Assembly (NCBI GenBank): GCA_048013815.1
Contig: CM106586.1
Location: 17,980,001 to 18,044,000, forward strand
Length of the DNA stretch: 64,000 nucleotides
From: Setoptus koraiensis
Lineage: Eukaryota > Arthropoda
Direction: 5' to 3'
Within the stretch, counting starts at the first letter, position 1. Each line of letters starts with the position of its first letter. Shown piece by piece: positions 19,313-29,471 of this stretch. The notes beneath the pieces are model-generated. The model saw nothing but the letters and a program-made list of their open reading frames with translations, did no database searches and was not told the origin of the DNA. Both the position numbers and the translations under genes were made by a program.

Positions 19313-22300
19313 TCAGCCGTGCAGTGCTCGATGTCGGTCTAATGGGAAAAATGGCATCATGGGATGAGGAGGAGGAGGAAGTAGATGTGGGGGATAGGGG
19401 TGCGGTTGAGGCTGAGGCTGTGGATTCAAAATTTGACCAATATAATGCTTGAAGAGCACTTTCGGTGGCTCCAGCAAGGCACTCAACATGTGAGAGTGAG
19501 GCGTAATCTTAAATTGACCATTGAGTATCGAGTAAGTGTTTGGAGCCTTCAAAGGCACAGGTAGCTTGAAAGTTTTACTCTTGCCGGTGGCAGCTTGATT
19601 AACGTTCTTATTGCTATTTTTTGATGATGATGATGACGTTTTTCCAGATTGTGCTGTTTTGGTGTGGCTCGTCGTATCCGCCGAGGACGAATCCTCCGAT
19701 TTGCTGCTGTCTGCCTCTGAATTGTCTGTATCAGATGTGTTGTCGGAATCCGAGTTTGTTTGATGTTGATCTGTTGTCGCTTGCTCGACAGTTTTCCCTT
19801 GTTTGACCTGGCCATTGCTATTTTTTGTTGTTGTTGGTGCTGATGTTGGAGTTGCTGCGAGCTTAGCTTGTTTTTTCTTTCTATTTTTGCTTGCCGGCCT
19901 TCGTAGTTGTTTCGACGACGACGACGACGGCAATGACGGACGCACCGACGTTTGTTGGTTGCGTACTCGTTTACTCTTTGGAGACTCGCCAATATTCAAA
20001 ATTGAGGGAGACATAGAGGCTAGATAATCTTCGTCAATTAGCGAAAGAGGCTGCGGTGGTCGCAGTTTCGGTGAAATATTCAATACCGATGACGTTGTCG
20101 GTATTGATGGCAACTCTCCGTAAAGCTCACTCTTAGATTGATCGTTCGTCGAAGCAGCGGCTTTGAAATCCCAGGCTACTTGTCGATTGCTGTCACCATC
20201 CATTTGATTGTTGACCCCTTGTGGGCCCTCTGAATCCGATTCCTCTAGCGAGGAAATTGGCCGAGTGTCCATGAGCATTGCTGCGGCCCACATTCCATCG
20301 TTGATTGCCTTCTTTCCGCTGTCAGATGCTTGATGTGACGGCATCATCATTGCTGGTTGCAGTTTAGTCTGTAGAGGGGTCATGATATTCATTAATTTCC
20401 ATTGAGATGATTGTGGCTGCATCTTGTCACTAGATAACATAGATGATGAGTATTGTCCAGGAATAGGACCGTTATTTTTCATGTTGTAGATCGGAGTCAT
20501 TTCTGACGGCTGACGGTGATGATTATTATAATACTGTCCCATGGACACAGATTGTTTCTCTTGTTCCACCTGTTGATCTGGAGAATCTTCTTGAATTGTG
20601 TGTTCATACATCATTGGATAAGAGTGCCCGGTTGAGTTTGAGGCTGGCTCATCGGACTCTGTATGATAAGGAATCTCGTGGTAACCATATGAGTTCGTGG
20701 GTATTTTGACACTGCTTGCCTTTGTTGCTGTCCTCTGTCTATATGACATCATGCTATTAACTTTTGTCGCTTCTTTGCCAATTGGTATTTTTGGATAATA
20801 TTCTAAATTGCTTACTGGTCGCCAAGCTGTTGGGCTGTGAGCCGATTTCGTTACCTCTCTGTTGTGGGGCACATATATTGATGGTTCAACTTTATATTGT
20901 TGCTGTTGATTTTTATTTTGTTGCATCAATATTTTAGCTCCCAATTTTTCATGGTACGACATTGGTTGCATGGTTGTCGATTCAGGCCGTGCATGTTTGG
21001 CAGGCACATAATCCACTTGATATTCCTGGGTCACCTTTGGCTCCTCTTCGGCGTAAACCAACGTTGGCTCAAGGTGGCTCGCTGTAGTCAAATACTTGGG
21101 CTTAGCAGTGGTAGCTGTAGTTCTCACGCCGCCAGGTATTACTGGATACTCTGATGAGATGCTGTCGTATTGTTTCGCTGGTGAGCTAGTTGTGGTTGTG
21201 GTGGTGGTTGTTGTTGTTGTTGTTGCCGGAATATAGGGAGCCGTAGTTGATGTGGGGCCCGGTGTTGTTAATGTCGGTGCCGATGTTGTTGTCGTTGTTG
21301 TTATCGGAAGGTCATAAGATGCAGCAACATCCGAGACTTGCTTGGCAGCAGCGAGAGAAGCTATCGAAGAAGTGCCACTAGTGTTATTATTAAGGGATGT
21401 TGTCTTTGACTTGGAATCTGCTAGCAAAGTTGATAGATCATTAATGAATGTTCCGTTGTTTGATCCTTGACCTGACATTATCATCTTTTGATTGACATCT
21501 ATCACATAGATTCTCATCATTTTGTTGTTTTGATTGGTCGACTGGGAGTCGTCCTGTCCTAGTATTGATCCCAAAGAATTCGTTGGTACGAACATTTGCT
21601 GGTGCAACGCGTCGTTAATTATCTTTGTATTGATATCGCCATGACCAGTGGTAATGTTATTGGTTGATGTAATTAAATTAAATTGATTCACGCCCACCTG
21701 CATAGTTCCCGTTTCCACTGGCATCATAGGTAGAATTGGCAGTGAAAAATTGTTTATTGTGGGATTTGTAGTCTGTGTATGTTTCGTAATACTACTTGTC
21801 GTGCTACTCCCCTGGTGTTTGTTGGTTGTAGCCTGATGGCTTGATTGATTCGCAAAAAACAATTGCATCTTACTGAGTTGATCGGGCGACAAAAAAGTAT
21901 GCTGCTGCTGAGGAGACAAAATCATGGCCAATTTACTGAACATTGATTGATCGGCCTCATTAGTTTGATTTATCACTACTGGCCTGGCGGTGGCTGGCGC
22001 AAGTTCTGGTCCACTTGTTGCGGCCTGAGTGCCATGAGTAACTGTGAGGCCTTCGAAAGTTTTAACTAGATCCGACTGCTGTTGTATATTTCCAGTAAAT
22101 GATTGTGGCTGTAGCTGCTGTAATCCCTTCACTCCTTGGACTACTTGCTGCTGATTCGATTGTTGCTGTTGGCTCGATTGTTGCTGTTGGTTAGATTGTT
22201 GCTGTTGGTTAGATTGTTGCTGTTGGTTAGATTGTTGCTGCTGTCTGATGAAGCTCACCAGGGCCTCCATTTGATCATTGACATTCAACGAAGCTTGCTG

Positions 22301-24265
22301 ACTGTGCGTGTTAGCCTGGTTTCCAATGAAATTTTCGCTATTGTCGTTGCTATTGTCTGTCTCTTGGTTTCCGTTGTTTGAGCTGTCGTCTTCACCAGCC
22401 ACAAATTGTTGTTGATCGTCATTGACTTGCTGATCGTTGCTCCTTTCACTTGTGTCGTCCTCTTGATGCTGCTGATTGTCACCAGAGTCATTATTTTCGT
22501 TCTGCCGTTGGTCTATCTGATCTGATTGAATATTCACCGTTGTTTGCTGGTTGTCTCTGCTTGACAAACTGTCCTCTTGTTGCACAATTTGTTGAGAATT
22601 TTCTCCTAGTAACCGATGATCACTCTTGACCATCCTCGATATAGGCATGCTATATGCAACGGTCAAGTCTCCGTCACCGTCGATTAATTGTTGATAATCG
22701 TTGGCATGTTTGTTGTGGCCAACAATTGTTGTTTGTTGTTGTCGTTGTTTCAAAGAGTGCGATTGGTGAACATTTGCACCACCAGTTGCCTCTTCCATTC
22801 TCCTGCCGTGGTTGGCCACTGAAGATATTGTAGAGTTGCCAATATTCTTGCCAATGTCATTCTTTTTCCTGGACAAACCCTTGCCCTTGCGGCTAGAGGA
22901 TTTACTTGATTTATTGCGAGTTTGCGAATTTGTTTTGCTCCTCGGCTTGTGTGTCGCGAGTGCAAATTCATCACTTTGTTTGTTGACTTGTTGAGTTCCA
23001 CCATTAGTATTACTATTACTATTATAATTATTATTATTATTATTATTATTGGTTCTCTTTCTCTTGTTCTTGCTGAGATTTGATCTGTTTTTAGCCGACG
23101 AATTCTTTCTGCTGCCATTAGCCCTCTTGCTGCTGTTATTCACGGCAGACCTTTTCGGTTGTCGCAAAGAAGACTCTGGCGAAGCGGAAATGGATTTCGT
23201 CGTTGGCTTCGGACTAGTGCTCTCGAGCAAGACATCAACTGAACTTTGCTCATCCGAACAATCTGCCTCCCCTGCTGATGCCGTTTCTTTGCCGACGTAA
23301 GCACCATCAGCCGCACTGGTCTGTCTGCCAGCTAACGATGAACCGGAATCGGAAGCAATTGTGGGGCTCATTGGCGGACTGTAGTTGAGCACTATGGCCG
23401 GCGGAATACCGTACGAACTGGCCGACTGATGCAACTGGGCCGTGGTTACTTTACCTGTTATTATTTGGTGCGCATCATTGTTTCCGCTGCTTTGTTGCGT
23501 GTTGCTGCCATCAATAACTCCGGTTAAACTAGACGGGAAGCGATTACCCTCAAAAGCCGACGTGGAACGGCCATTGTTCGCGGGGCCCATGCCTTCGGGC
23601 CCACGAGATGGCCCATTGACCGGTCTTGGCGCGTCAGTGTTCGAATGTCGATGATGCAACATGTTTCGCTGGCCATTGTTGCCATTGTTGCCATTGTGAT
23701 TATTGTTGTTGTTGTTGTTGTTTTGCGGCTCTGGCAAACCACTGAAGCCTCTTGCCATATTGTTGTCATGCTGACGTTCGAAGAGGCTCTGCATGGCAGC
23801 GCCCGAATCAACAGGTGAGCCGAATTGTTGCTGCTTGTTTGTGGCGAGTTGTTGTTGTTGTTGAGCTGTGGTTACTTTTGGAACGATGGGCTCCACAAAA
23901 TAGTCTTGTATAATGTCTGTTGCGAACAATAGTGGCGCTGTTGCGTATATAGACTCTGGCAATGGGGCCGAATCTTGCCTGGCCTCCAATTTGGCCGGCT
24001 TAATTTTGGAATTTGGTTCTTTGGTGTTCGGTTTGTTTGAATGAGGCTCTGGTGCTGCCAATGCGGCTGAAAACAAATTTGGAATCGTCATGATAAACAG
24101 GACAGATAATAAAATGCAATAGAGAGATATGTTGCTGATGATTTGGTTTTTGTGGCCACGTCGCCCAACTCTAATTTGGGTCGATTTTGGTTGACGCTGG
24201 TGGCCATGTTGAAGCATCGTCATCATTGAGCACTGGTGAAAATTAATTTGAATAATTGAATTCAA
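19313..24265 (-). CDS. Large Q/N/S/T-rich secreted or membrane-anchored orphan protein
   Basis: A single uninterrupted frame of 1650 codons; family not recognised. The start is uncertain: codons 1-13 overlap an acceptor-like ATTTTCACCAG (ending 24233), so the mature start may be the ATG-ATG at 24226. A hydrophobic stretch at about residues 45-70 (SLYCILLSVLFIMTIPNLFS then AALAA-PEP) looks like a signal peptide or anchor with a long basic N-region. The rest is low-complexity. It includes an Asn-run region (about 190-205); a Lys/Arg/Asn-rich segment (about 372-418, KNKRKRTNNN); Gln-rich repeats (about 675-705, six-residue QQQQSN units); a mucin-like Thr tract (about 985-1030); Tyr-containing linkers (EYPVIPGG, YQVDYVP); an Asp/Ser-rich region; and a Pro-rich end (PQPQPQPHPYPP). 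Cysteines are almost absent, so folded disulphide domains are unlikely. A matrix, adhesive or silk-like role is possible but is inference. Confidence 0.7.
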   Translation of the reverse strand: MNSIIQINFHQCSMMTMLQHGHQRQPKSTQIRVGRRGHKNQIISNISLYCILLSVLFIMTIPNLFSAALAAPEPHSNKPNTKEPNSKIKPAKLEARQDSAPLPESIYATAPLLFATDIIQDYFVEPIVPKVTTAQQQQQLATNKQQQFGSPVDSGAAMQSLFERQHDNNMARGFSGLPEPQNNNNNNNNHNGNNGNNGQRNMLHHRHSNTDAPRPVNGPSRGPEGMGPANNGRSTSAFEGNRFPSSLTGVIDGSNTQQSSGNNDAHQIITGKVTTAQLHQSASSYGIPPAIVLNYSPPMSPTIASDSGSSLAGRQTSAADGAYVGKETASAGEADCSDEQSSVDVLLESTSPKPTTKSISASPESSLRQPKRSAVNNSSKRANGSRKNSSAKNRSNLSKNKRKRTNNNNNNNNYNSNSNTNGGTQQVNKQSDEFALATHKPRSKTNSQTRNKSSKSSSRKGKGLSRKKNDIGKNIGNSTISSVANHGRRMEEATGGANVHQSHSLKQRQQQTTIVGHNKHANDYQQLIDGDGDLTVAYSMPISRMVKSDHRLLGENSQQIVQQEDSLSSRDNQQTTVNIQSDQIDQRQNENNDSGDNQQHQEDDTSERSNDQQVNDDQQQFVAGEDDSSNNGNQETDNSNDNSENFIGNQANTHSQQASLNVNDQMEALVSFIRQQQQSNQQQQSNQQQQSNQQQQSSQQQQSNQQQVVQGVKGLQQLQPQSFTGNIQQQSDLVKTFEGLTVTHGTQAATSGPELAPATARPVVINQTNEADQSMFSKLAMILSPQQQHTFLSPDQLSKMQLFFANQSSHQATTNKHQGSSTTSSITKHTQTTNPTINNFSLPILPMMPVETGTMQVGVNQFNLITSTNNITTGHGDINTKIINDALHQQMFVPTNSLGSILGQDDSQSTNQNNKMMRIYVIDVNQKMIMSGQGSNNGTFINDLSTLLADSKSKTTSLNNNTSGTSSIASLAAAKQVSDVAASYDLPITTTTTTSAPTLTTPGPTSTTAPYIPATTTTTTTTTTTTSSPAKQYDSISSEYPVIPGGVRTTATTAKPKYLTTASHLEPTLVYAEEEPKVTQEYQVDYVPAKHARPESTTMQPMSYHEKLGAKILMQQNKNQQQQYKVEPSIYVPHNREVTKSAHSPTAWRPVSNLEYYPKIPIGKEATKVNSMMSYRQRTATKASSVKIPTNSYGYHEIPYHTESDEPASNSTGHSYPMMYEHTIQEDSPDQQVEQEKQSVSMGQYYNNHHRQPSEMTPIYNMKNNGPIPGQYSSSMLSSDKMQPQSSQWKLMNIMTPLQTKLQPAMMMPSHQASDSGKKAINDGMWAAAMLMDTRPISSLEESDSEGPQGVNNQMDGDSNRQVAWDFKAAASTNDQSKSELYGELPSIPTTSSVLNISPKLRPPQPLSLIDEDYLASMSPSILNIGESPKSKRVRNQQTSVRPSLPSSSSSKQLRRPASKNRKKKQAKLAATPTSAPTTTKNSNGQVKQGKTVEQATTDQHQTNSDSDNTSDTDNSEADSSKSEDSSSADTTSHTKTAQSGKTSSSSSKNSNKNVNQAATGKSKTFKLPVPLKAPNTYSILNGQFKITPHSHMLSALLEPPKVLFKHYIGQILNPQPQPQPHPYPPHLLPPPPHPMMPFFPLDRHRALHG
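22150..22240 (-). repeat. 18-bp coding tandem repeat (QQQQSN)
   Basis: Five copies of an 18-bp unit (TTGCTGTTGGTTAGATTG on the plus strand, with variants) encode Gln-Gln-Gln-Gln-Ser-Asn in the large orphan protein. The copies differ mostly at one or two bases, indicating recent expansion. Confidence 0.85.
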
Positions 24266-26606
24266 TGCCTACTTTCTCATGCCTAGTTACTCTATATTGA
24301 TCGATTGGCAAGATGAACCTAAATTTTGAGTGACTGAACCCAATCAGCTAGTTGAAAATTTCACTGGCAATAGATTTGTTTTTGGTGCAGCTTTGGATCT
24401 AAGCGGACAAGAGATTAAAATGCAACTGCAAAATTGTTTGACCATCTCGGCGACAATTCGTGCTCGTCGTCGTGGGTATGTGCGGCGTCTTGATGGGCGC
24501 CTCCCGTTGTAACACCATCAGCACCGCTACTTGTGACAATTATATAAATTGAGCTTGACACCCAACAATGTCCGTTTCCTCTCTCGTGAGAGGCATGCCT
24601 TAGATCAGTGACGGTGGCTTAGATGGGCAATAAGTCACACCATTGGACAGTTATATCATGATTAAGTGTTTGCTTTGTTTCCTGTTCTCGATGAAGTTGT
24701 CATGAGAGGCAGTGGCGATCGCATCACCTAAAGAAAAATTAATAGTTGCCACAGTCAATTGGGCAACTAGAGTGTCTATAGAAATTGGGCACCACAATAT
24801 GAGTCGCATAGTTCCTTTATTGCGTCATTCATTCAAGAAATTCTGGCATTTAGGTGCGTTTATGTTCGCCAACATGACAGAGCAGTGATGTCATACAGGG
24901 AAACTTTGTAACTGAGGCCATCAAAACAAACTCTCCCGCATGCCAGCGCTGTGAGCCTTATTATTATTATCATCATTATTTCATCACTCTGTTATCTTCT
25001 TCCCTATTGCAGCTACTAGCCGACTGCTCACTGTGTGTATATCACTTTTCATGCGCCATAATTTTGATCACATGCTAGTTATATAATCGTCAGTTTTGTG
25101 TAAACTGTGTGACTGAATTTTAATTAATTAGCTGCGAGTGTCAAGGAAGAGACGGTTGTATTGTTGTTACGCAAGGTCCTCGAGCTAATTATATCGCTCA
25201 AAAGGGAGACTGTTGTTGAGAGGCAGGCGAATAAACGAACCAGGCAAACATATACAAACTTTTCTCCAGTTGTTGTAGTGTTTTCAATGGACTGACAGAC
25301 AAACAAACAGTAAACTCTTTTTTGCAACAACAAGAGCATACACATGAAAAATAAGACCGCCAAGAAGAAGGCCACCATCGTCATCATTGACGCCATGCAG
25401 TTTCACTCTAATGACAAACTTCGCCCAAGAGACAAAAATCAACAAAACTAGATCTTCTCTACTAATTAGCTGAAGAACGAGAGAGAAATTGCAACTACAT
25501 TTTCGCTAGATTCATCGCTCGCTCGCTAGCTTCTTTTGCAAGCCTAGCTTTTGCATGCACTTTTGCATCCACAGTGGTTCGCCATCAACCACCAATCTAT
25601 CTGTATCTAGCCCAACAGACACATACACCAGAAACCAGGTATATGTTGCGATAGTGCTGATGGTTGAATTAAAACTAACTATTATAACGATAATTATAAT
25701 GAGAAATTAAACTATTTCTGTCTATGTGTCTATGCGGTTGACGGCAGACGGCAGACACACACACTCACGGCAAATATACGGCAATATGGGGGCAAAACCG
25801 AATTTGAGAAAAGTGAGACGGAGACTCATCTTGCTCAACTGCACTATCTGGATTACCTAGCTGTTGTTGTTACTCAACTAATCAAGATCATCAACCACCA
25901 CAACAACGCAATGACAGCAAACCAAATAAATGGTGGCCAATTGATTATATTGATGGATAGATGTGTTTTCTATCCCAAGCCAAACGCACACACACCCCTT
26001 GCCTTTAAACGACTTCTTTTATATTTTGCTGCTGCTGGTGTCCCTTGCTAACTAGTTTTCGCTTATCAACAACAAGTGTGTTGGCATCAGTTTGTGTTTG
26101 TGTTGGAGCTTTTTAAATTTAGCTAATGAAAAGTCAGATAAAATAAATAAGTATAAATTCTTTCTCTCTCTCTCTCTCTCTCTCTGTCTTTATCGCAATC
26201 ATGTTGCACACAAATGAAAAACTGCAAGAAAAAGGAAAACTCTGCTAACTTGCCGTATGCTAATATCTAAATTAAATGATTTACGATTAATTGAATTCAA
26301 TCATGAGATGACACTACGTCATACACACAGGCCCTTAGATGTATGTATATGGGTATGGGTGATTAGCAGCATACGTTTGTTGTTTTTTGTCATCATATTT
26401 GTCATCGGGTTTCGTTCAAATTTCATTCCATCGAGACAGCTTATTGTACTGCGCTAGACGACAACACTTTGACGACGAGCCAGATAAACGAGACGCAAAA
26501 TTCGAGATTGTTTATAAGCGGCGCTACTACGTTAGCGCTGCTTAAAAAACTTTGACAACTCTCTAATGACAGGTGATATCAATCAACAAATATTAATTCG
26601 ACTTTT

Positions 26607-26638
<32 letters not shown>

Positions 26639-26888
26639 GCTCTGTCTCAACTCTGAAAATCAATGAAGACGGAAAGAGATGTGCTTTTACAGTAGTAAGG
26701 CGCTGGGTAAACTTGAGCTGAATTTATAGACCGACAACGACAACAACATTGTGAAATGCAATCATTAATTGGAATTAATTAAATATTTTTCCACTTTAGT
26801 GTCACTTGCCATCGCCAGGTGCAGCTAGTGTGCCCGCTGCGGCCATTGCTATGGCAACAACTCTAGTTTCCGCTAATTCTCGAACGCC

Positions 26889-26927
26889 AGCAACAACAGA
26901 GGCAACTTGTTTGCCTCTGTTGTTGTT
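26889..26927. repeat. Near-perfect hairpin, 17-bp arms, 5-nt loop
   Basis: The left arm AGCAACAACAGAGGCAA and the right arm TTGCCTCTGTTGTTGTT pair at 16 Watson-Crick positions plus one G-T, around the loop CTTGT. Confidence 0.85.
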
Positions 26928-27282
26928 ATTCAACTCATATTAATATCAGTATCAGTATCAGTATTAATATTATTATTAGTATTATGTTTCAATCCATTGT
27001 GATCCATGACGCAACGCTGGCTAATGAGAGTCACAAAGTTGCTTTATGTCGCTTTGTGTCGCCCTGAATGTATAAATATCAGCAATTGTTCGTGCTAGCC
27101 GGCAAGCCCAAAAACGTATCATGCCGCCTCTATTTGCGGTTACATCATTCACCTGATATCTTGCAATGTTAGCAGCAGCTCAGTGCTGTTGTGAGCCAGT
27201 TTAAATATAGTTCGTTAACCTTAATTTTGCACGGCCACTCCATAGTTATCACATAGTTAACATGGTTGCACCAACACGAATA

Positions 27283-27328
27283 GCAACAACAACAACAACA
27301 ACAGTTGATTGTGTTGTTGTTGTTGTTG
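27283..27328. repeat. (CAA)n facing (TTG)n inverted pair
   Basis: About six CAA units (27283-27302) and about five to six TTG units (27312-27328) are separated by some 10 bp, giving a simple-sequence inverted repeat. Confidence 0.8.
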
Positions 27329-28065
27329 GGTGATGCGACAACAATGGCACATCCACAATTGTTTGCGCAACCACATATAGGCTGCATCGTCCGACGGGAC
27401 AGGTGTCTATCAAAGAACGAACGGCCATAAGGCACCATAATAGAAAACATCAACAACAATGGCCACCGACAAAACGCCGGCAATGGCAACATAATGAAAC
27501 AGCCAACAACAGGTGAACAAAACTGGCCACTAGTGATCCCAAGTGATACAAGTGACAGAGGAACAACAACAAATAGGCTAACAGCAACAACTTTTGTAGA
27601 TTTGATCATTTAGATCGTTTATACGTATGTTTTTCTCTTTTTGTAGATGGTCTCATATATTTAGTATACATTCTTGTGTTCGTTTTTCTTTTCTGTGTGA
27701 TTTTTTTTCATTTCATTTCATATAGATCTCAATTTAAGTCATGGTTTCCATCATGGCCTTTGTAAGTATTTACATAGATAGATATATTTCTATTGTTGCT
27801 GTTCTCGTTTAGCCACACTGCATTACGGTATTATAATATAATACCTTGTGGCCTGTATAGTATGATGATAGAAATAATAATTAGCAGTTCGTCTAGGTGA
27901 TATTTTCTTCTTCTTCTATTTGTTTTCTTTTTTGTCATAGCTCATACTTATAATTTGATGCTGGTTTGTATGTTTGTTTGTTTGTCTGGTGGTGTTTGTG
28001 TGTCCTACTTATGATGATGACCATTGCGACTGCAGCGTGATGATGACGCCCGATGTGATATAACA

Positions 28066-28179
28066 ATGACACAGCATCAGACAAGAACAAGATTTTTGCG
28101 CCAATTAACTCTTGTAATGATTATGACAATTTTTGTACAATTTGGCCAAACGGGCAAACTGTCATCACGCCGTATGCCG
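28066..28179 (+). CDS. Candidate signal-peptide first exon (speculative)
   Basis: An ATG in the context ACAATGA opens 38 codons ending exactly at a strong donor (CCG before GTGAGTG). The peptide has a basic N-region (TRTRFLRQ), a hydrophobic core (LTLVMIMTIFVQF) and a polar end (GQTGK), like a secretory signal peptide. No matching downstream exon was identified. If real, the gene would run rightwards towards and antisense to hth. It may equally be chance. Confidence 0.2.
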
Positions 28180-29414
28180 GTGAGTGCACTCTATTATATT
28201 TGTTTGTCTACTATATTGTCTCATATACATACTTGTGATGTATATGATAACATACGAGCAATTTGTTAATGTATGCTACTAATCCGTCCTATTTCATCAT
28301 GCCTCAACTACCACTACTAATAATAATTACAATAATAATCGCATGCCATAAGTGATGCTGTGTGTCGATTGAGGGCCAGAGCAGGTGGGGCAGGGCAGGG
28401 CTGTACAGATTAGAATACTCATTACTAGAATCCTGGTAGTATCATCCTGATGGGTTAAGTATCAAATATTATTATAATTAGTTGTATCAACTTGTTTGAA
28501 ATCAATTAAATTGTTTGTGTGTGTGTGTGTGTGTTGTGTTGTTATCGTTTAACCAATTATTGTATAAGTCAATCTAGCTTGTTAAATGTACATTTACATA
28601 TCTGTATATATGTGTCAGGTGTGTGTGTGTTTAAGTGCATTTGTTTGTGTTTGATGTTGTTGTGGGTTCTTAATTATTATTTACATTATTCAGCCTAAAA
28701 ATCCATCAATTTGTGTGTGAGTGTGTATGTGGTGGTGGTGGTGGTGGTGTGGTGACAATTATTTGTTGATTGTTATTACTATTCATGTTACATAACCAAA
28801 CAAGAGCTTGATTAGAGCCTCGATGATGGTGTCTGGCGGTGATTCACACTGTGTGTCGATGGGTGTTTAATCAAGTGGGCATCATCAATCAATGAATTTA
28901 CATTTGAATGGGACACAAACAAGGCAACAATTTCAGATATTCGTCTCACTATTATAGTGTGAGACGATGTGACTATGTGTGCAAATGTTGGATGTGTCCT
29001 AGATTCAATCAATTGATCCAGTGATTTTGGATGTGATGCAGACCCAGCAATAGTGATGTCATAATTGTTGTTGTTGTATTAGTTGTGATAGTGATAGCAT
29101 GATGATAATAATGATAATAGTAATGGTAATAATAATAAGTATCAATGGTTGTATATTTGGGTGTGTGTATGCTCCTGTATTATTGACCATGTCCCGTTGT
29201 CTTGTGTTTTTAGATGGTATTGTTGTTGTTTGTTTTGATTAATAATAACAATAATAGCATCAATAATTGTTGAGGCGCAATCATGACGTCGATGGCTCAA
29301 AATAATAATAATAATAATCTCATTGTCATCATGGTCACCACACACACACACACGCACACACGCACACGTACGCACATGTGAACAAAAGTTGACATCATAA
29401 TAATTAATAATAGT

Positions 29415-29447
<33 letters not shown>

Positions 29448-29471
29448 GTATCCAATTATATTAATAATATT

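Larger units (their letters stand above)
24266..29471. other. 5.2-kb gene-free interval before hth
   Basis: This interval contains the promoter side of the large orphan gene and the region beyond the hth stop. It holds (CT)n runs (26163-26185, 26617-26638), a 17-bp-arm hairpin, a CAA/TTG inverted pair, (TG)n at 28516-28534, a GTG run near 28731-28749, (AC)n near 29339-29360 and AAT repeats near 29419-29444. One candidate first exon is listed separately. Other frames are short or read through simple repeats. Confidence 0.6.

Noticed and set aside
25124-25396. 90-codon minus frame with hydrophobic N-terminus
   Set aside because: The hydrophobic start is followed by residues read from simple repeats; no homolog pattern or splice context.
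27169-27609. 146-codon minus frame with a signal-like N-terminus and poly-Cys
   Set aside because: The poly-Cys comes from reading a (CAA)n repeat on the other strand; probably chance.
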